A DNA stretch of 64,000 nucleotides from Burkholderia seminalis DSM 23518 (GCF_902832885.1 NZ_CADFDK010000008.1:227338-291337), one strand, 5' to 3'; counted from the first letter of the stretch, positions 7,805 through 17,221 are shown. The notes: generated by a model from the sequence alone, not told the origin. Numbers and translations: made by a program.

Positions 7805-9283
7805 TCAGCGCTGCGCCTGCATCAGCGGCGGGCGGCGATCGAACCACGGCCGCGCCTGCTCGAGCTGCCGCGCGAGCCTGAGCAGCAGCGCGTCGTCGGC
7901 GTGGCGCGCGGCGAACTGCACGCCGATCGGCAGCCCGCGCGCATTCCAGTAGAGCGGCACCGACATCGCCGGCTGGCCGGTCAGGTTGAACAGCTCGGTA
8001 CAGCCGGCCCACGCGAACGCCTTTTCCGACGACTTCGCGAGCATTTCCTTCAGCAGCGGCTTGACGGGCAGCGCGGCGACCAGCTTCATCTGCGCGGATT
8101 CGAACGGCGTCGGCTGCAGCTCGCCGATCTTCACCGGCGGCGCCGCGAGCGACGCGCACAGGATCGCGTCGTAGCGCGAGACGAGACCGGAAACCTGCAC
8201 GGTCAGCTGGCGCTGCCATTCGAGCACGTCCGGCAGGCGCGTGCGGGCGAGGCGCCGGCCGACCACGGCCATCGCCCACGTCGCGGCCTCGAATTCGCCG
8301 CGCCGCGGCGTGCGGCCGGTCAATGCGCGCGCGCCGAGCACCATCTCCTCGGCGATCGTCGCCCACAGCGTGAGGAAGGTTTCGGCGGCGCGGGCGTAGT
8401 CGACGTTCAGCGTCGCCGGTTCGACATGGTGACCGAGCGATTCGAGCAGCGCGGCCGCATCGTCGAGCGCCGCCCGCGTGTCGTCGGCGAGTGCCGGCGC
8501 GAGCATCGGATCGACGACGAAGCCGATCCGCAGCGGGCCGGGCGGCGTGTCGATCGCGCGGAGGAAGGTGCCCGGCGCGCCGGCCGGCAGCGTCTGGCCG
8601 GTCGTCACGTCGAGCAGCAGCGCGCTGTCGCGCACGCTGCGCGACACCGCATGCTGGACGACGAGTTCGCCGTTCGACGGCTGGTCGACGAGCACCGGGT
8701 TGCGGCTCGGCTTCAGGCCGAACAGCCCGCAGCACGACGCGGGAATCCGGATCGAGCCGCCGCCGTCGGACGCATGCGCGAGCGGCACGATGCCGGCCGC
8801 GACCGCCGCCGCGGCGCCGCCGCTCGAGCCGCCGGGCGTGTGGTCGAGATTCCACGGGTTGCGGCACGCGCCGAACAGCTCGGGTTCGGTGTACGGCATC
8901 TGGCCGATTTCCGACGTGTTGGTCTTGCCGAACAGGTTCAGGCCCGCCGCGCGGCTGCGCGCGATCACCGGGGAATCGTCGGCCGGCACGAAATAGCGGT
9001 AGTGCCGGCTGCCCATCGACAGCGGCAGCCCGGCGACCGCCGCGCCGAGATCCTTGACGAGATAAGGCACGCCCGCGAACGGCGCATCGGCGCCGGGTTC
9101 GGGCGCGGCGCCCGCGCGCTGGCGCGCGGCTTCGTAGTCCTGCAGCACGATCGCGTTGATCGCGCCGTTGACCGCTTCGGCCTGCCCGATCGCGGCGTCG
9201 AGCAGTTCGCGCGGGCTGGCCTTGCGGCCGCGCACGAGCGCCGCGAGGCCGATCGCGTCATGCGCGAGATAGTCCGAGTGCAT
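7805..9283 (-). CDS. Amidase (amidase-signature family)
   Basis: Hydrolase of 492 residues with the amidase signature: catalytic Lys in YLVKDLG, and the Gly/Ser-rich stretch GGSSGGAAAAVAAG carrying the cis-Ser and Ser nucleophile of the Ser-cisSer-Lys triad. After that comes HASDGGGSIRIPASCCGLFG. Substrate is not predictable; relatives act on aryl or alkyl amides, and GatA is unlikely because no gatB/C is nearby. I chose ATG 9283, which has GGGGGTG upstream and gives the expected N-terminus, rather than an upstream ATG 42 bases earlier. It is a single gene, convergent with metF. Confidence 0.9.
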   Translation of the reverse strand: MHSDYLAHDAIGLAALVRGRKASPRELLDAAIGQAEAVNGAINAIVLQDYEAARQRAGAAPEPGADAPFAGVPYLVKDLGAAVAGLPLSMGSRHYRYFVPADDSPVIARSRAAGLNLFGKTNTSEIGQMPYTEPELFGACRNPWNLDHTPGGSSGGAAAAVAAGIVPLAHASDGGGSIRIPASCCGLFGLKPSRNPVLVDQPSNGELVVQHAVSRSVRDSALLLDVTTGQTLPAGAPGTFLRAIDTPPGPLRIGFVVDPMLAPALADDTRAALDDAAALLESLGHHVEPATLNVDYARAAETFLTLWATIAEEMVLGARALTGRTPRRGEFEAATWAMAVVGRRLARTRLPDVLEWQRQLTVQVSGLVSRYDAILCASLAAPPVKIGELQPTPFESAQMKLVAALPVKPLLKEMLAKSSEKAFAWAGCTELFNLTGQPAMSVPLYWNARGLPIGVQFAARHADDALLLRLARQLEQARPWFDRRPPLMQAQR

Positions 9284-9364
9284 CGCTGTCACCCCCGTTG
9301 TGACTCGTGGCGATGAGGGGAGCATAACGCGGGCCCGGTGCGCCGGGCCCGCGGCCGGGCATGT

Positions 9365-10057
9365 TTACAGGTGCTCGGCGAGGAACGTCAGCGTGCGGCC
9401 GTGCGCGAGCGCCGCCGCGCGCTGGTTGTACGACGCGCGGTCCGTGCAGTTGAAGCCGTGCTCGGCGCCCGCGTACACGTGGAAGGACGCGTGGCCATGG
9501 CCGGCGAACGCGGCCTTCACCGCATCGACGGCCGTGATCGGAATCCCGTGATCGTTTTCCGCGTAGTGGAACAGGATCGGCTGCGTGACCTTGCCGGCCA
9601 GGTCGAGCGCGTTCTGGATGCCGCCGCCGTAGTAGGACACGGCCGCGTCGAGCTTGCCGGTCGCGGCCGCGCGGTATGCGAGCTGGCCGCCGAAGCAGTA
9701 GCCGATCGCGGCGACCTTGCCGGCTACTTCGGGGCGGGCGCGCAACGCGTCGGCCGCCGCGCCGATGTCGGCAACCGCGAGACCCACGTCGGTCTTCTTC
9801 ATCAGCTCGATGCCCTTGTCGCGATCCGCGCCTTCGTAGGTCAGCTCGACGCGCGGCTGCGTGCGCCAGAACACGTCCGGCGCGAGCGCGACGAAGCCGT
9901 CGGACGCGTACTGGTCGGCGACCGCGCGGATGTGCGCGTTCACGCCGAAGATCTCCTGGATGATGATGACGGCAGGGCCCTTGCCGCGCTTGGGCAGCGC
10001 GAGATAGCCGCCGAAGCTGTCGTTACCGGTCGGGATGTCGATCCATTGGGCAGTCAC
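9365..10057 (-). CDS. Dienelactone hydrolase family protein
   Basis: Alpha/beta hydrolase of 230 residues. The nucleophile motif is GYCFGG (Cys as in dienelactone hydrolase rather than Ser), with the probable Asp in ENDHGIP and His in AEHGF completing the triad. Known members open the lactone ring of dienelactones in chlorocatechol degradation, but most genomic homologues away from clc/tfd genes have no assigned substrate. The start is GTG 10057, supported by AGGAG eight bases upstream. No operon partner is evident: it lies 81 bases upstream (transcriptionally) of the amidase gene, so co-transcription with it is possible. Confidence 0.9.
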   Translation of the reverse strand: MTAQWIDIPTGNDSFGGYLALPKRGKGPAVIIIQEIFGVNAHIRAVADQYASDGFVALAPDVFWRTQPRVELTYEGADRDKGIELMKKTDVGLAVADIGAAADALRARPEVAGKVAAIGYCFGGQLAYRAAATGKLDAAVSYYGGGIQNALDLAGKVTQPILFHYAENDHGIPITAVDAVKAAFAGHGHASFHVYAGAEHGFNCTDRASYNQRAAALAHGRTLTFLAEHL

Positions 10058-10281
10058 GTTCTGAACTCCTGGCGAACGGGATGCGCGATGCGCACCCCGG
10101 GGTGAAAGAGGGCGGCCTAGTGTGCCACCAATCGCCGGGTGCTGCAGCGCACGCGCCGGCTTCTCGCGCAGCGATCGTTTCGATCTCGATTATTCATTTT
10201 TCGGCGCCGAGCGGCTTCGATAGAGTCGATGTACCGGCATTTACAAAGCGCTTTCGCGCATCGTTCATCGAAGGATTCGCC

Positions 10282-11361
10282 ATGTCTGCCCGTCTGTTTG
10301 CCACGCCCTTTTCCGAACGCTTCGGCCTGCGCCTGCCGCTCGTGCAGGCGCCGATGGTCGGCGCGACCACGACCGCGATGGTCGCCGCCGCATCGAACGC
10401 GGGCGCGCTCGGCAGCCTCGGCGCCGCCGCGTTCGCGCCCGAGCGCCTCGCCACCGAAGTCGACGCCATTCGCGCGGCGACCGATCGCCCGTTCGCGGTC
10501 AACCTGTTCGTGCTGCCGGACGCCACGCCCGACGCGGCGACCGTCGCGCGCGCACTGGCCGCGATCGACCCGCTGAACGCGGCGCTCGGCTTGCCGCCGG
10601 GCACCGCGCCGGCCCGCTACGCGCCCGACTTCCGCGCGCAGCTCGACGCGCTCGTCGCGCTGCGCGTGCCGGTCGCGAGCTTCACGTTCGGCGTGCTCGA
10701 CGCGGCCGACGTCGCGCGGCTGAAGGCGGCCGGCACCTATGTGATCGGCACCGCGACGCACGTGGCCGAAGGGCTCGCGTGGCAGGCGGCCGGCGCCGAC
10801 GCGCTGTCCGCGCAGGGCGCCGAGGCGGGCGGCCATCGCGGCACGTTCATCGGTTGCGCCGACGATGCGCTGATCGGCACGCTCGCGCTCGTGCCGCAGC
10901 TCGTCGACGCGACCGGCCTGCCCGTGCTCGCCGCGGGCGGCATCATGGACGGCCGCGGGATCGCGGCCGCGCTCGCGCTCGGCGCGCAGGGCGCCCAGCT
11001 CGGCACCGCGTTCCTCACCTGCATGGAAAGCGCGATCGCGGCGGACTGGAAGGCGCGCCTGCTCGCGAGCACCGATACGTCGACGCAGGTCACCCGTGCG
11101 ATCACCGGCCGCCATGCGCGCGGGTTGCGCAACACGCTGATGGCGCGGCTCGGCGCACACGTGGCCGACGTCGCGCCGTACCCGGTGCAGAACGCGCTGA
11201 CGCAGCCGCTGCGTCAGGCCGCCGCGCGCGCGAACGACGGCGACTACCTGTCGCTGTGGGCCGGACAGGGCGCGCCGCTCGCGCGGCGCCGCGGCGATGC
11301 GCTGACGACGTCGCAGCTCGTCGCGGCGCTCGATGCCGAATGGCGCGCATCGGCCGCCTGA
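10282..11361 (+). CDS. Nitronate monooxygenase (2-nitropropane dioxygenase family)
   Basis: FMN-dependent TIM-barrel oxidase of 359 residues that detoxifies alkyl nitronates such as propionate-3-nitronate. Motifs visible are LPLVQAPMVGATTTAMVAAA at the N-terminus, the phosphate-binding LPVLAAGGIMDGRG, and AQGAEAGGHRGTF, whose His matches the catalytic histidine of class I nitronate monooxygenases. Start ATG 10282 was chosen over upstream in-frame codons because GAAGGA precedes it and the family N-terminus begins there. It is divergent from the dienelactone hydrolase gene across 224 bases in which I see no clear operator. Confidence 0.88.
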   Translation: MSARLFATPFSERFGLRLPLVQAPMVGATTTAMVAAASNAGALGSLGAAAFAPERLATEVDAIRAATDRPFAVNLFVLPDATPDAATVARALAAIDPLNAALGLPPGTAPARYAPDFRAQLDALVALRVPVASFTFGVLDAADVARLKAAGTYVIGTATHVAEGLAWQAAGADALSAQGAEAGGHRGTFIGCADDALIGTLALVPQLVDATGLPVLAAGGIMDGRGIAAALALGAQGAQLGTAFLTCMESAIAADWKARLLASTDTSTQVTRAITGRHARGLRNTLMARLGAHVADVAPYPVQNALTQPLRQAAARANDGDYLSLWAGQGAPLARRRGDALTTSQLVAALDAEWRASAA

Positions 11362-11384
11362 ATGGTTCATGCCGGACGACGAAG

Positions 11385-11408
11385 CGCGCGTGTTGTCACG
11401 CGCGTTTC
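11385..11408 (+). terminator. Weak terminator after the nitronate monooxygenase gene
   Basis: CGCGCGTG and CACGCGCG form an 8-bp stem with a TTGT loop, followed by only three T residues (TTTC). The short T tract makes it a low-confidence call. Confidence 0.4.
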
Positions 11409-11780
11409 ATTCAATGATCCCGGGCACAAAATACCGAATCGAAATGACCCGGGAATCTTTTGAATCGATCTGTCGGGAAGCTGCCGGAAATTAGCGGAAA
11501 CCCTTATCCGGCGGGGCTTGCGGCGATATTCGAGTCACCCTTCCAAAGTGCGCATATCGGTAGTGTTACCACTACCCCAAAAAAGTCCCACAAATTAATT
11601 TGATCGCCTACACTTGCGCGCAAGTACGGACGGGGGCGGCTGCTAAAAGCGGCTGTTTTCACGTGCTTGAGGCCAAGTGCATGAACGATGCATCCGGCGA
11701 ATCGTCCAGTGATTGCAAACACAGGGATGGCAGCGGGGCACCGGGCGATGGCGTTTATTGGGACCGAACTGGAGACTTAC
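11409..11780 (+). promoter_or_regulatory. Regulatory region of the branched-chain amino-acid binding-protein gene
   Basis: About 370 bases without a gene, noticeably more A/T-rich around 11560-11610 than the surroundings. A 14-bp perfect palindrome ACTTGCGCGCAAGT lies at 11612-11625 immediately after a possible -10 (TACACT, 11609-11614, overlapping). It is a good candidate operator. The rest is a leader of ~155 bases with a GGAG ribosome-binding site at its end. No known riboswitch was recognised. Confidence 0.45.
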
Positions 11781-12923
11781 ATGAATATCAAGATGCAAAA
11801 GCTGTTGCCGATCACCGCCGCAGCAATGCTGTGCGCTGCAGCTGCAAGCAACGCGTCCGCCGATCAAGTCGTCAAGATCGGCCACGTCGCGCCGTTGACG
11901 GGCGGCATTGCACACCTGGGCAAGGACAACGAAAACGGTGCGCGTCTCGCAGTCGAGGAGATCAACGCGAAGGGTCTCACGATCGGCGGCCAGAAGATCA
12001 CGCTGCAACTCGACCCGCAGGATGACGCGGCCGACCCGCGGCAGGCCACGCAGGTTGCGCAGAAGCTCGTCGACGACAAGGTCGTCGCCGTGGTCGGCCA
12101 CCTGAACTCGGGCACGTCGATCCCGGCCTCGAAGATCTACAGCGATGCGGGCATCGTGCAGATCTCGCCGTCGGCGACCAACCCGGCCTATACGCAGCAA
12201 GGCTTCAAGACCACGTACCGCGTGGTCGCGACCGATGCGCAACAGGGCCCGGCACTGGCGAACTACGCGCACTCGAAGGGCATCAAGAGCGTGGCGGTGG
12301 TCGACGATTCGACCGCATACGGCCAGGGTCTCGCGAACGAGTTCGAGAAGAAGGCGAAGGCGCTCGGCCTGAAGGTGATGTCGCATGACGCGACGAACGA
12401 CAAGGCGGTCGACTTCCGCGCGATTCTGACCAAGATCAAGGGCGAGAACCCCGACGCGATCATGTACGGCGGCATGGACGCCACCGGCGGCCCGTTCGCG
12501 AAACAGGCGAAGCAGCTCGGCCTGCGCGCGAAGATCTTCGCGGGCGACGGCGTGTGCACGGAAAAGCTGGCCGACCTGGCCGGCGATGCGACCGACAACG
12601 TGGTGTGCTCGGAAGCCGGTGCCTCGCTCGAGAAGATGGCGGGCGGCGCGGCGTTCAAGGCGAAGTACGAGAAGCGCTTCGGCCAGCCGATCCAGATCTA
12701 CGCACCGTTCACGTATGACGCCGTGTACATCATCGTCGACGCGATGAAGCGCGCGAACTCGACGGACCCGGCGAAGATCCTCGCGGCGATGCCGACGACG
12801 AACTACTCGGGCGTGATCGGCACGACGACCTTCGACTCGAAGGGCGACCTGCAGCACGGCGTGATCTCGCTGTACAACTACAAGGGCGGCAAGAAGTCGC
12901 TGCTCGACGAAGTGAAGATGTAA
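11781..12923 (+). CDS. livK: Branched-chain amino-acid ABC transporter, periplasmic binding protein
   Basis: Periplasmic ligand-binding protein of the LIV family, 380 residues. A signal peptide of ~25 residues ends at ASNASA before DQVVKIGHVAPLTGG, the typical mature start. The LIV-fold continues with GKDNENGARLAVEEINAKG, VVGHLNSGTSIPASKIY (ligand pocket) and DDSTAYGQGLANEFEK. ATG 11781 with GGAG seven bases upstream was chosen over earlier in-frame ATGs, which would bury the signal peptide. No permease or ATPase gene (livHMGF) is adjacent; it is a stand-alone gene with its own terminator. The symbol reflects family only, since Burkholderia have many paralogues with varied ligands. Confidence 0.88.
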   Translation: MNIKMQKLLPITAAAMLCAAAASNASADQVVKIGHVAPLTGGIAHLGKDNENGARLAVEEINAKGLTIGGQKITLQLDPQDDAADPRQATQVAQKLVDDKVVAVVGHLNSGTSIPASKIYSDAGIVQISPSATNPAYTQQGFKTTYRVVATDAQQGPALANYAHSKGIKSVAVVDDSTAYGQGLANEFEKKAKALGLKVMSHDATNDKAVDFRAILTKIKGENPDAIMYGGMDATGGPFAKQAKQLGLRAKIFAGDGVCTEKLADLAGDATDNVVCSEAGASLEKMAGGAAFKAKYEKRFGQPIQIYAPFTYDAVYIIVDAMKRANSTDPAKILAAMPTTNYSGVIGTTTFDSKGDLQHGVISLYNYKGGKKSLLDEVKM

Positions 12924-12950
12924 CGCGACAAGCGGTCAACAGAAGGGGTG

Positions 12951-12987
12951 AAAACGCGCATGCGGCAACGCATGCGCGTTTTCTTTT
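12951..12987. terminator. Bidirectional terminator
   Basis: AAAACGCGCATGCG and CGCATGCGCGTTTT form a perfect 14-bp stem with a GCAA loop, followed by TCTTTT on the plus strand and TTTTC on the minus strand. It separates the convergent binding-protein and MFS genes. Confidence 0.88.
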
Positions 12988-13027
12988 GGTTTTCTTTGGG
13001 CCGTTCGGGGCGGTGTGCGTCGTACCG

Positions 13028-14245
13028 TCAGATCTTCAGATGGGCGAGCACCCTCGGCGCGACGAGCGCGACGAGTGCCGCGCACAGCGCGACGACCGAC
13101 AGGCCGATCGTCAGGTTCGCGGCCTGCGCGACCGCACCGATCACGACCGGACCGAACAGCAGTCCGAAATACGCGAGCCCCGCCACGTGCGCGAGCCCTT
13201 CGGCCGCGTGGATGCCCTTCACGCGCGCGGCGGCCGCGAACAGCACGGGCATCATGTTCGCGAGGCCGAGGCCCATCAGCGTGAAGCCGGTCAGCACCGC
13301 GGCCGGATTCGGCAGCAGCAGCGCACCGATCATCCCCGCGCATGCGAGCGACGCGCTCGCGAATACGAGCTGCGGCGCGCCGAAGCGCGCACGCACGGCG
13401 TCGCCCGCGAAGCGCGCGACGGCCATCCCGCCCGAGAACGCGGCATACGCGGCGCTCGCGAGCGCGGGGCTCGCCGCGACGACGTCGCGCATGTAGACCG
13501 TCGCCCAGTCGTACATCGCGCCTTCGGCGACCAGTGCGATCAGCGCGATGCCGCCGAGCATCCACAACGCGGGCGAGCGCCAGCGGTTGCCGCCGCCGTG
13601 CGCGTGTTCGTGGTGCGGCACGTGCGGCAGCACGGCCGGGCTGGCGGCCACGAGCACCGCCGCGCTCACGGCCGCCGCGAGTGCGAGGTGCACGGCCGGC
13701 GCCATGCCCGCCGACAGCAGCGCGCCGCCGGCGGCCGCGCCCGCCATCCCGCCGATGCTGAACATCCCGTGCAGCGACGACATGATCGGCTTGCCGAGCG
13801 CGATCTCGACCGCGCTCGCCTCGGCGTTCATCGCGACGTCGAGCGTGGCCATCGAGAAGCCGAACAGCGCGAGCACCGCGAGCAGCATCCAGTAGTCGGG
13901 CACGACGAGGATCAGCGCCGCGCACGCTGACATCACGAGCCCGCCGGCGAGGCACGCGGTGCGCGAGCCGACGCGGGTGATCCAGTGCGCGATGGTCAGC
14001 ATCGCGGCGATCGATCCGCCGGCGACCGCGAACAGCGCGATCGACAGCAGGCCGGGGCTCAGCGCGAACTTGTCGCGCACGGTCGGCACGTGCACGCCCC
14101 AGGACGCGTACATCATGCCGGCGACGAAGAACAGCGCCATCGACGCCGTGCGCGCGCGCTGGAGGGCCGGCAGCGGCAGCACGCGGTGCGCGTCGGGCGG
14201 CGCGGCGAACGGGGACGACGATTCGGGAGAAGAGGATTCGGACAC
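13028..14245 (-). CDS. MFS transporter
   Basis: Twelve-helix major facilitator of 405 residues. Hydrophobic helices run throughout, with the YASWGVHVPTVRDKFALS segment after helix 1 and a helix-rich C-terminal half. A His-rich cytoplasmic loop (HVPHHEHAHGGG, ~residue 210) separates the two halves. It resembles the YbjJ-like subgroup of MFS proteins; the substrate is unknown. The annotated start is GTG 14245 after which an Ser/Pro-rich N-terminal tail of ~30 residues precedes helix 1; no strong ribosome-binding site is visible, so a shorter start is possible. It is a single gene, divergent from the HugZ-like gene. Confidence 0.85.
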   Translation of the reverse strand: MSESSSPESSSPFAAPPDAHRVLPLPALQRARTASMALFFVAGMMYASWGVHVPTVRDKFALSPGLLSIALFAVAGGSIAAMLTIAHWITRVGSRTACLAGGLVMSACAALILVVPDYWMLLAVLALFGFSMATLDVAMNAEASAVEIALGKPIMSSLHGMFSIGGMAGAAAGGALLSAGMAPAVHLALAAAVSAAVLVAASPAVLPHVPHHEHAHGGGNRWRSPALWMLGGIALIALVAEGAMYDWATVYMRDVVAASPALASAAYAAFSGGMAVARFAGDAVRARFGAPQLVFASASLACAGMIGALLLPNPAAVLTGFTLMGLGLANMMPVLFAAAARVKGIHAAEGLAHVAGLAYFGLLFGPVVIGAVAQAANLTIGLSVVALCAALVALVAPRVLAHLKI

Positions 14246-14469
14246 GGAAAGGCTCGCCAGGAGAAATGCGCGGACGCACGCGGCGTCCGTCGGAATCGTC
14301 CGATTCTATCGAACCGCTTACGATCGTGCCGGGCACTGCCGTTCGGCCGACGATCGGACGGCCGGGCCGCATTGGCCATTCGGTCGATGCGCGGCGCGTC
14401 GCGCCGGCGGGTAACATCGAATCGTATGCGGCATGAACGACGCGCCGCCCTTCGACCGCAGGAGTCCTC

Positions 14470-15129
14470 TTGAACATCGATCCCGCCCTCGCGCTGCATT
14501 TGCTGCACCGTTGCGCGCTCGGCACGCTCGCCACTCATACGCGCGAACCACAGGGTTTCCCGTATCCGACGGTCGTCCCGTTTGCACCCGATGCAAGCCA
14601 TCGGCCCGTGATCCTCGTCAGCGGCCTGGCCGAGCACACGCGCAATCTCGCCGCCGATCCGCGCGCGGGCTTCCTGGTCGTCGACGCGCCGGATGGCGAC
14701 GTGCTGAACGCCGAGCGTGCGACGCTGCTCGGCCGGTTCGTGCCGCTCGGCGACGATCCGCATGTCGCCGCGCGCTACCAGCGCTATGAGCCGGACGCCG
14801 CGCGCTATCTCGCACTCGGCGATTTCGCGTTCTGGGCGCTCGAGATCGAGCGGCTGCGCTATATCGGCGGTTTCGGGCGGATGGGCTGGGTCGACGGCCC
14901 GCATCTCGATGCACGGCCGCCGCTCGCGTTCGACGACGAGCAGGCGCTGTGGAACGCCTACGAGACGGGCGAGGCGCGCCGCGACGGGCTCGACCTGCTC
15001 GGCGTCGATTGCCACGGCGCCGACTGGCGATACGACGGCCGCCGGGTGCGTACGCCCTTCGATGCGCCGTCGGCCGATCTCGGCGCGCTGCGCGACCGGC
15101 TGACGGCATGCGCACGCGGTGTGACGTGA
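14470..15129 (+). CDS. HugZ-like pyridoxamine-phosphate-oxidase-fold protein with DUF2470 domain
   Basis: Protein of 219 residues. The N-terminal ~150 residues form a split-barrel flavin-reductase / PNPOx-type domain (CALGTLATH, GFPYPTVVPFA, LSGLAEHTRN-like LVSGLAEHTRNLAADPRAG). The C-terminal ~70 residues match the DUF2470 helical domain (LDLLGVDCHGADW). This arrangement is that of HugZ/HutZ-like heme-utilisation proteins, but no heme uptake genes are nearby, so heme degradation is only a possibility. The start is TTG 14470 with CAGGAG upstream. A single gene divergent from the MFS transporter. Confidence 0.8.
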   Translation: MNIDPALALHLLHRCALGTLATHTREPQGFPYPTVVPFAPDASHRPVILVSGLAEHTRNLAADPRAGFLVVDAPDGDVLNAERATLLGRFVPLGDDPHVAARYQRYEPDAARYLALGDFAFWALEIERLRYIGGFGRMGWVDGPHLDARPPLAFDDEQALWNAYETGEARRDGLDLLGVDCHGADWRYDGRRVRTPFDAPSADLGALRDRLTACARGVT

Positions 15130-15485
15130 CGTCGCGGGTCAGTGATTTGTCCGTTTAGCAAACCGCGTCATGTGGTTTTCGCAAAGCTGTCGTCCGATGA
15201 AAGCTTCTATTTTCCCGAATACAGGGTAATTGCGTATGTTGATAGTCCGAATAGGCAATCGCTAATGTCCTAATCTCTGTACGGAGACGTAAAAATTTGA
15301 GAAAAGGCCGCGGCCGGTCAAAATGACATGCGCGAATTACAATTGATCTCGGGATTTTCGTGAATCTCGCTTCTATCAAATCTTTTTTGTGCTAATCTCT
15401 GCCTTCGAAAATCCGAGGCACATATATTTCATGAATGGTGAGCTGGCTGCAGACCGGCGCCATTAGTCAGATAGAAAGGGAAACT
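15130..15485 (+). promoter_or_regulatory. AT-rich leader/promoter region of the H-NS gene
   Basis: About 356 bases without a gene, with a clear drop in G+C against the flanks and many A/T tracts (for example AAATCTTTTTT near 15380). This is the composition H-NS binds, so autoregulation is plausible. TACAAT at 15338-15343 and TAATCT near 15393 are possible -10 boxes, but neither has a good -35. GAAAGGGAAA ends the region as the ribosome-binding site. Confidence 0.45.
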
Positions 15486-15779
15486 ATGTCTTCTTACAAG
15501 GACCTGCTGGCCCAGCGGGAGAAGCTGGAGAAGCAAATCGAAGAAGCGAAGTCGCGTGAATACGCTGAAGTGCTGAATGACGTGAAGCAGAAAATTGCCG
15601 ACTACGGCTTTTCGCTCGCCGAACTCGGTCTCAGCCGCGCGAAGGCAGGCAAGGTTGGCCGTCCGCGCGCAGGCGTGGCCGCGAAGTACCGCGATCCGGA
15701 AACGGGCGCGACGTGGTCGGGCCGTGGCAAGCCGCCGCGCTGGATTGCAGGCAAGAACCGCGAACAGTTTGCGATTTAA
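15486..15779 (+). CDS. H-NS family histone-like nucleoid-structuring protein
   Basis: Small DNA-binding protein of 97 residues. The N-terminal half is a charged coiled-coil (LLAQREKLEKQIEEAKSREY) for oligomerisation. A basic linker (RAKAGKVGRPRAG) leads to the C-terminal DNA-binding domain YRDPETGATWSGRGKPPRWI, whose RGKPP loop inserts into the minor groove of AT-rich DNA. It belongs to the short H-NS/BpH3-like group common in Burkholderia, which encode several paralogues. Start ATG 15486 with an AAAGGGAAA ribosome-binding site. Its own upstream region is AT-rich and it is followed by a good terminator, so it is monocistronic. Confidence 0.93.
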   Translation: MSSYKDLLAQREKLEKQIEEAKSREYAEVLNDVKQKIADYGFSLAELGLSRAKAGKVGRPRAGVAAKYRDPETGATWSGRGKPPRWIAGKNREQFAI

Positions 15780-15806
15780 ACGTTTGTTTAAGTCGTCTGC
15801 GCTTCG

Positions 15807-15845
15807 AAAGAGCCGCGTGTCCGTTCAGGAGCGCGGCTTTTTTGT
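15807..15845 (+). terminator. Terminator of the H-NS gene
   Basis: AAAGAGCCGCG (15807-15817) pairs with CGCGGCTTTTTT (15832-15843) across a 14-base loop; the run of T's follows directly. Confidence 0.85.
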
Positions 15846-16021
15846 TTCCGGACGCAGCCGCCCTGCAAACATTGTCATGAAAATGTAATAATCGCCATGT
15901 GAATGAAAATGCGACACGTTCGTATAAGCGATTGATTTGAATAAGAAATTTTCGGGTATTGAGCGGGTTCGCGACGCGCTTTTGATAGAATTGCGTATCG
16001 CACACCGATATCTCATATTTC

Positions 16022-17179
16022 ATGTCCACGTTTTCCGGCGACGCGCAGAGCGCAGATAAGCACACGGTTGCGCGCAAGAGCACGCTCGTCAGTATTGTGC
16101 TGAATGTGGTGCTCGCCACATTTCAGATCGTCGTCGGTACGATTGCGCATTCGCAGGCGTTGATTGCCGACGGTGTGCATTCGATATCCGATTTGATCTC
16201 GGATTTTGTCGTGCTGGTTGCGAATCGTCATAGTGGCGCATCGCCCGATGCCGACCACAATTACGGTCATAGCCGCTACGAGACGGTCGCATCATTGTTT
16301 CTCGGCGCGATCCTGATCGCGGTCGGGATCGGCATGCTCTGGCGCGCCGGCGACCGCCTCGTCAATCTCGACAATATCCCCGCCGTCCATTTTTCCGCGC
16401 TGGTCGTGGCGCTGACGGTACTCGTGTCGAAAGAGGCGCTGTTTCGCTACATGCTGCGCGAGGCGCGGCGCGTGCGTTCGGCGATGCTCGTCGCGAATGC
16501 ATGGCATGCGCGTTCGGATGCCGCCTCGTCGCTGGTCGTCGCGATCGGCATCGTCGGCAGCCTGGCCGGCGTGAAGCTGCTCGACCCGATCGCGGCCGCG
16601 ATCGTCGGCTTCATGGTCGCGCGGATGGGCTGGACGTTCGGCTATGACGCGCTGCAGGACCTGTCCGACCGCGCGCTCGATATGGGCGATACGGCCGAGA
16701 TCCGCGCGCTGCTCGCGGCGACGCCGGGCGTACGCGACGTGCACGACCTGCGCACGCGCAAGATGGGCGATGCCGCGCTCGTCGACGCGCACATCCTCGT
16801 CGATCCGAAGATTTCCGTATCCGAAGGGCACTACATTGCCGAAACCGCGCGTGCGCGTGTGCTGTCCGACCCGCGCGTGCTCGACGCGCTGATCCATGTC
16901 GATCCGGAGAACGACGCGGCGCGCCGTCCGGCGCTCGCGCTGCCGCCGCGCGGTGAGATCGCGGCACGGCTCGAGGCCGCGCTCGCGCAGCGCGGGCTGC
17001 AGGCGGCGGCGATCAACCTGCATTACCTGAGTACGGGGCTCGAGATCGATGTGACGCTCGTCAGCGATCCGCACGATACCGATGCGGCGCTGGCCGGCCG
17101 GATCGACGTCGGTGCGCTGGAGCGCGAGTTCGGCGCGCGCCGGATCGGCTTCACGCGCGCGATGCCCGCGCGTGCGTGA
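16022..17179 (+). CDS. Cation diffusion facilitator (CDF) family metal exporter
   Basis: Inner-membrane divalent-metal/proton antiporter of 385 residues. Six transmembrane helices fill the first ~215 residues. The family's paired metal-binding motifs are both intact: HSISD in ALIADGVHSISDLISD (helix 2) and HARSD in NAWHARSDAASS (helix 5). A C-terminal cytoplasmic ferredoxin-like domain (residues ~220-385) follows, longer than in minimal CDFs. The HSxSD / HxRSD pattern, as opposed to HxxxD/HxxxD with a His-rich loop, is compatible with Fe/Mn or Zn; the metal cannot be fixed by eye. No ribosome-binding site is obvious before ATG 16022. The 180-base upstream region is AT-rich. Confidence 0.9.
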   Translation: MSTFSGDAQSADKHTVARKSTLVSIVLNVVLATFQIVVGTIAHSQALIADGVHSISDLISDFVVLVANRHSGASPDADHNYGHSRYETVASLFLGAILIAVGIGMLWRAGDRLVNLDNIPAVHFSALVVALTVLVSKEALFRYMLREARRVRSAMLVANAWHARSDAASSLVVAIGIVGSLAGVKLLDPIAAAIVGFMVARMGWTFGYDALQDLSDRALDMGDTAEIRALLAATPGVRDVHDLRTRKMGDAALVDAHILVDPKISVSEGHYIAETARARVLSDPRVLDALIHVDPENDAARRPALALPPRGEIAARLEAALAQRGLQAAAINLHYLSTGLEIDVTLVSDPHDTDAALAGRIDVGALEREFGARRIGFTRAMPARA

Positions 17180-17221
17180 CCGGCGGCCGGCGGCCGCGCA
17201 CCGGCCGGGCCGGCCCGCGCG

